In this document: in pieces, positions 21,341 through 21,438 of the stretch
Position numbering within the stretch: position 1 is the stretch's first letter
Layout of the letters: each line of letters opens with the position of its first letter
Origin: an uncultured Bacilli bacterium
GTDB lineage: Bacteria; Bacillota_I; Bacilli_A; RF39; UBA660
Direction of reading: 5' to 3'
Assembly (NCBI GenBank): GCA_947588865.1
Contig: CANPYQ010000006.1
Span: 1-21,438, forward strand
DNA length: 21,438 bases
The notes under the pieces: generated by a model
Seen by the model: only the letters and a program-made list of their open reading frames with translations
Databases searched by the model: none
Told to the model about the DNA's origin: nothing
Translations under genes and position numbers: made by a program

Positions 21341-21438
21341 ATGGTTGACGAAAAGTTCAAGACAAAAAATGAAGAATTACGATTTATTTCTCTTTGTAGT
21401 GATACTACTTTTAAGTATCTTTATAAGAATCCTGATAC
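21341..21438 (+). CDS. Rpn/PD-(D/E)XK nuclease family transposase-like protein, 5' part
   Basis: Only the first 32 codons are in the window; the gene runs off the right edge. A very strong ribosome site, AAAAGGAGG, is followed after seven bases by ATG. The reading frame contains DTTFKYLYKNPD, like the D..FK.LF opening motif of the Rpn (PD-(D/E)XK nuclease family transposase) proteins common in gut Bacillota. These are thought to be DNA-cleaving, recombination-promoting nucleases. The catalytic PD-(D/E)XK core would be further on and cannot be checked here, so the family is likely but based on a short stretch. Confidence 0.65.
   Translation, partial: MVDEKFKTKNEELRFISLCSDTTFKYLYKNPD

Noticed and set aside
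1..21438. CRISPR arrays, tRNA or rRNA genes, prophage genes and reassigned stop codons
   Set aside because: No regularly spaced repeats, cloverleaf or rRNA-like sequence was seen, and TGA clearly ends several intact genes (for example the chain-length protein and RmlCD).

Overview
The window is a surface polysaccharide (capsule/exopolysaccharide) locus from a very AT-rich, low-GC Gram-positive bacterium. The tyrosine-kinase Wzy-pathway module (CpsC/CpsD/CpsB type), the AGGAGG-like ribosome binding sites, the strongly A/T-biased codons and the gut-Bacillota style transposases suggest a Bacilli/Erysipelotrichia-like gut Bacillota. Genus cannot be told from this window. TGA acts as a stop throughout, so a code that reads TGA as Trp is not in use.

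Layout. (1) 1-307: leader with two promoter candidates and an inverted repeat. (2) 308-3153: regulatory and initiation module made of a chain-length/kinase adaptor, a tyrosine kinase, a PHP tyrosine phosphatase and the initiating sugar-phosphate transferase, closed by a perfect 16-bp hairpin at 3181-3225. (3) 3337-10351: serotype-type genes comprising a rhamnosyltransferase-like GT2, a GT4, a Wzy polymerase, a pyruvyl transferase, a second GT2 and a Wzx flippase. (4) 10379-16606: an acyl-carrier-protein module. A small holo-ACP synthase lies on the minus strand, followed by decayed MaoC-like and SDR-like genes, a structured RNA element with a terminator, then FkbH-like enzyme, ACP, VOC protein, MBOAT acyltransferase and SGNH/AlgJ-like protein in one tight operon. 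(5) 17123-19586: an RmlC-RmlD fusion and RmlB for dTDP-L-rhamnose; rmlA is not in the window. (6) 19778-21229: an IS3-family element. (7) 21341-end: start of an Rpn/PD-(D/E)XK family gene.

How it fits together. The initiating transferase puts the first sugar phosphate on undecaprenyl phosphate. The glycosyltransferases build the repeat, probably containing L-rhamnose from RmlBCD and possibly a pyruvate ketal. Wzx flips it and Wzy polymerises it under control of the kinase/phosphatase pair. The most unusual part is region 4. FkbH-type enzymes elsewhere load a glyceryl unit from 1,3-bisphosphoglycerate onto an ACP. Here FkbH and ACP sit beside an MBOAT and an SGNH protein instead of a polyketide synthase. 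I infer a pathway in which a glyceryl-type (or derived) acyl group is carried by the dedicated ACP across to the polysaccharide. The FkbH gene appears to start with ATT, so a start at the first ATG would lose about 48 residues. Two neighbouring genes that may once have further processed the acyl group are decayed.
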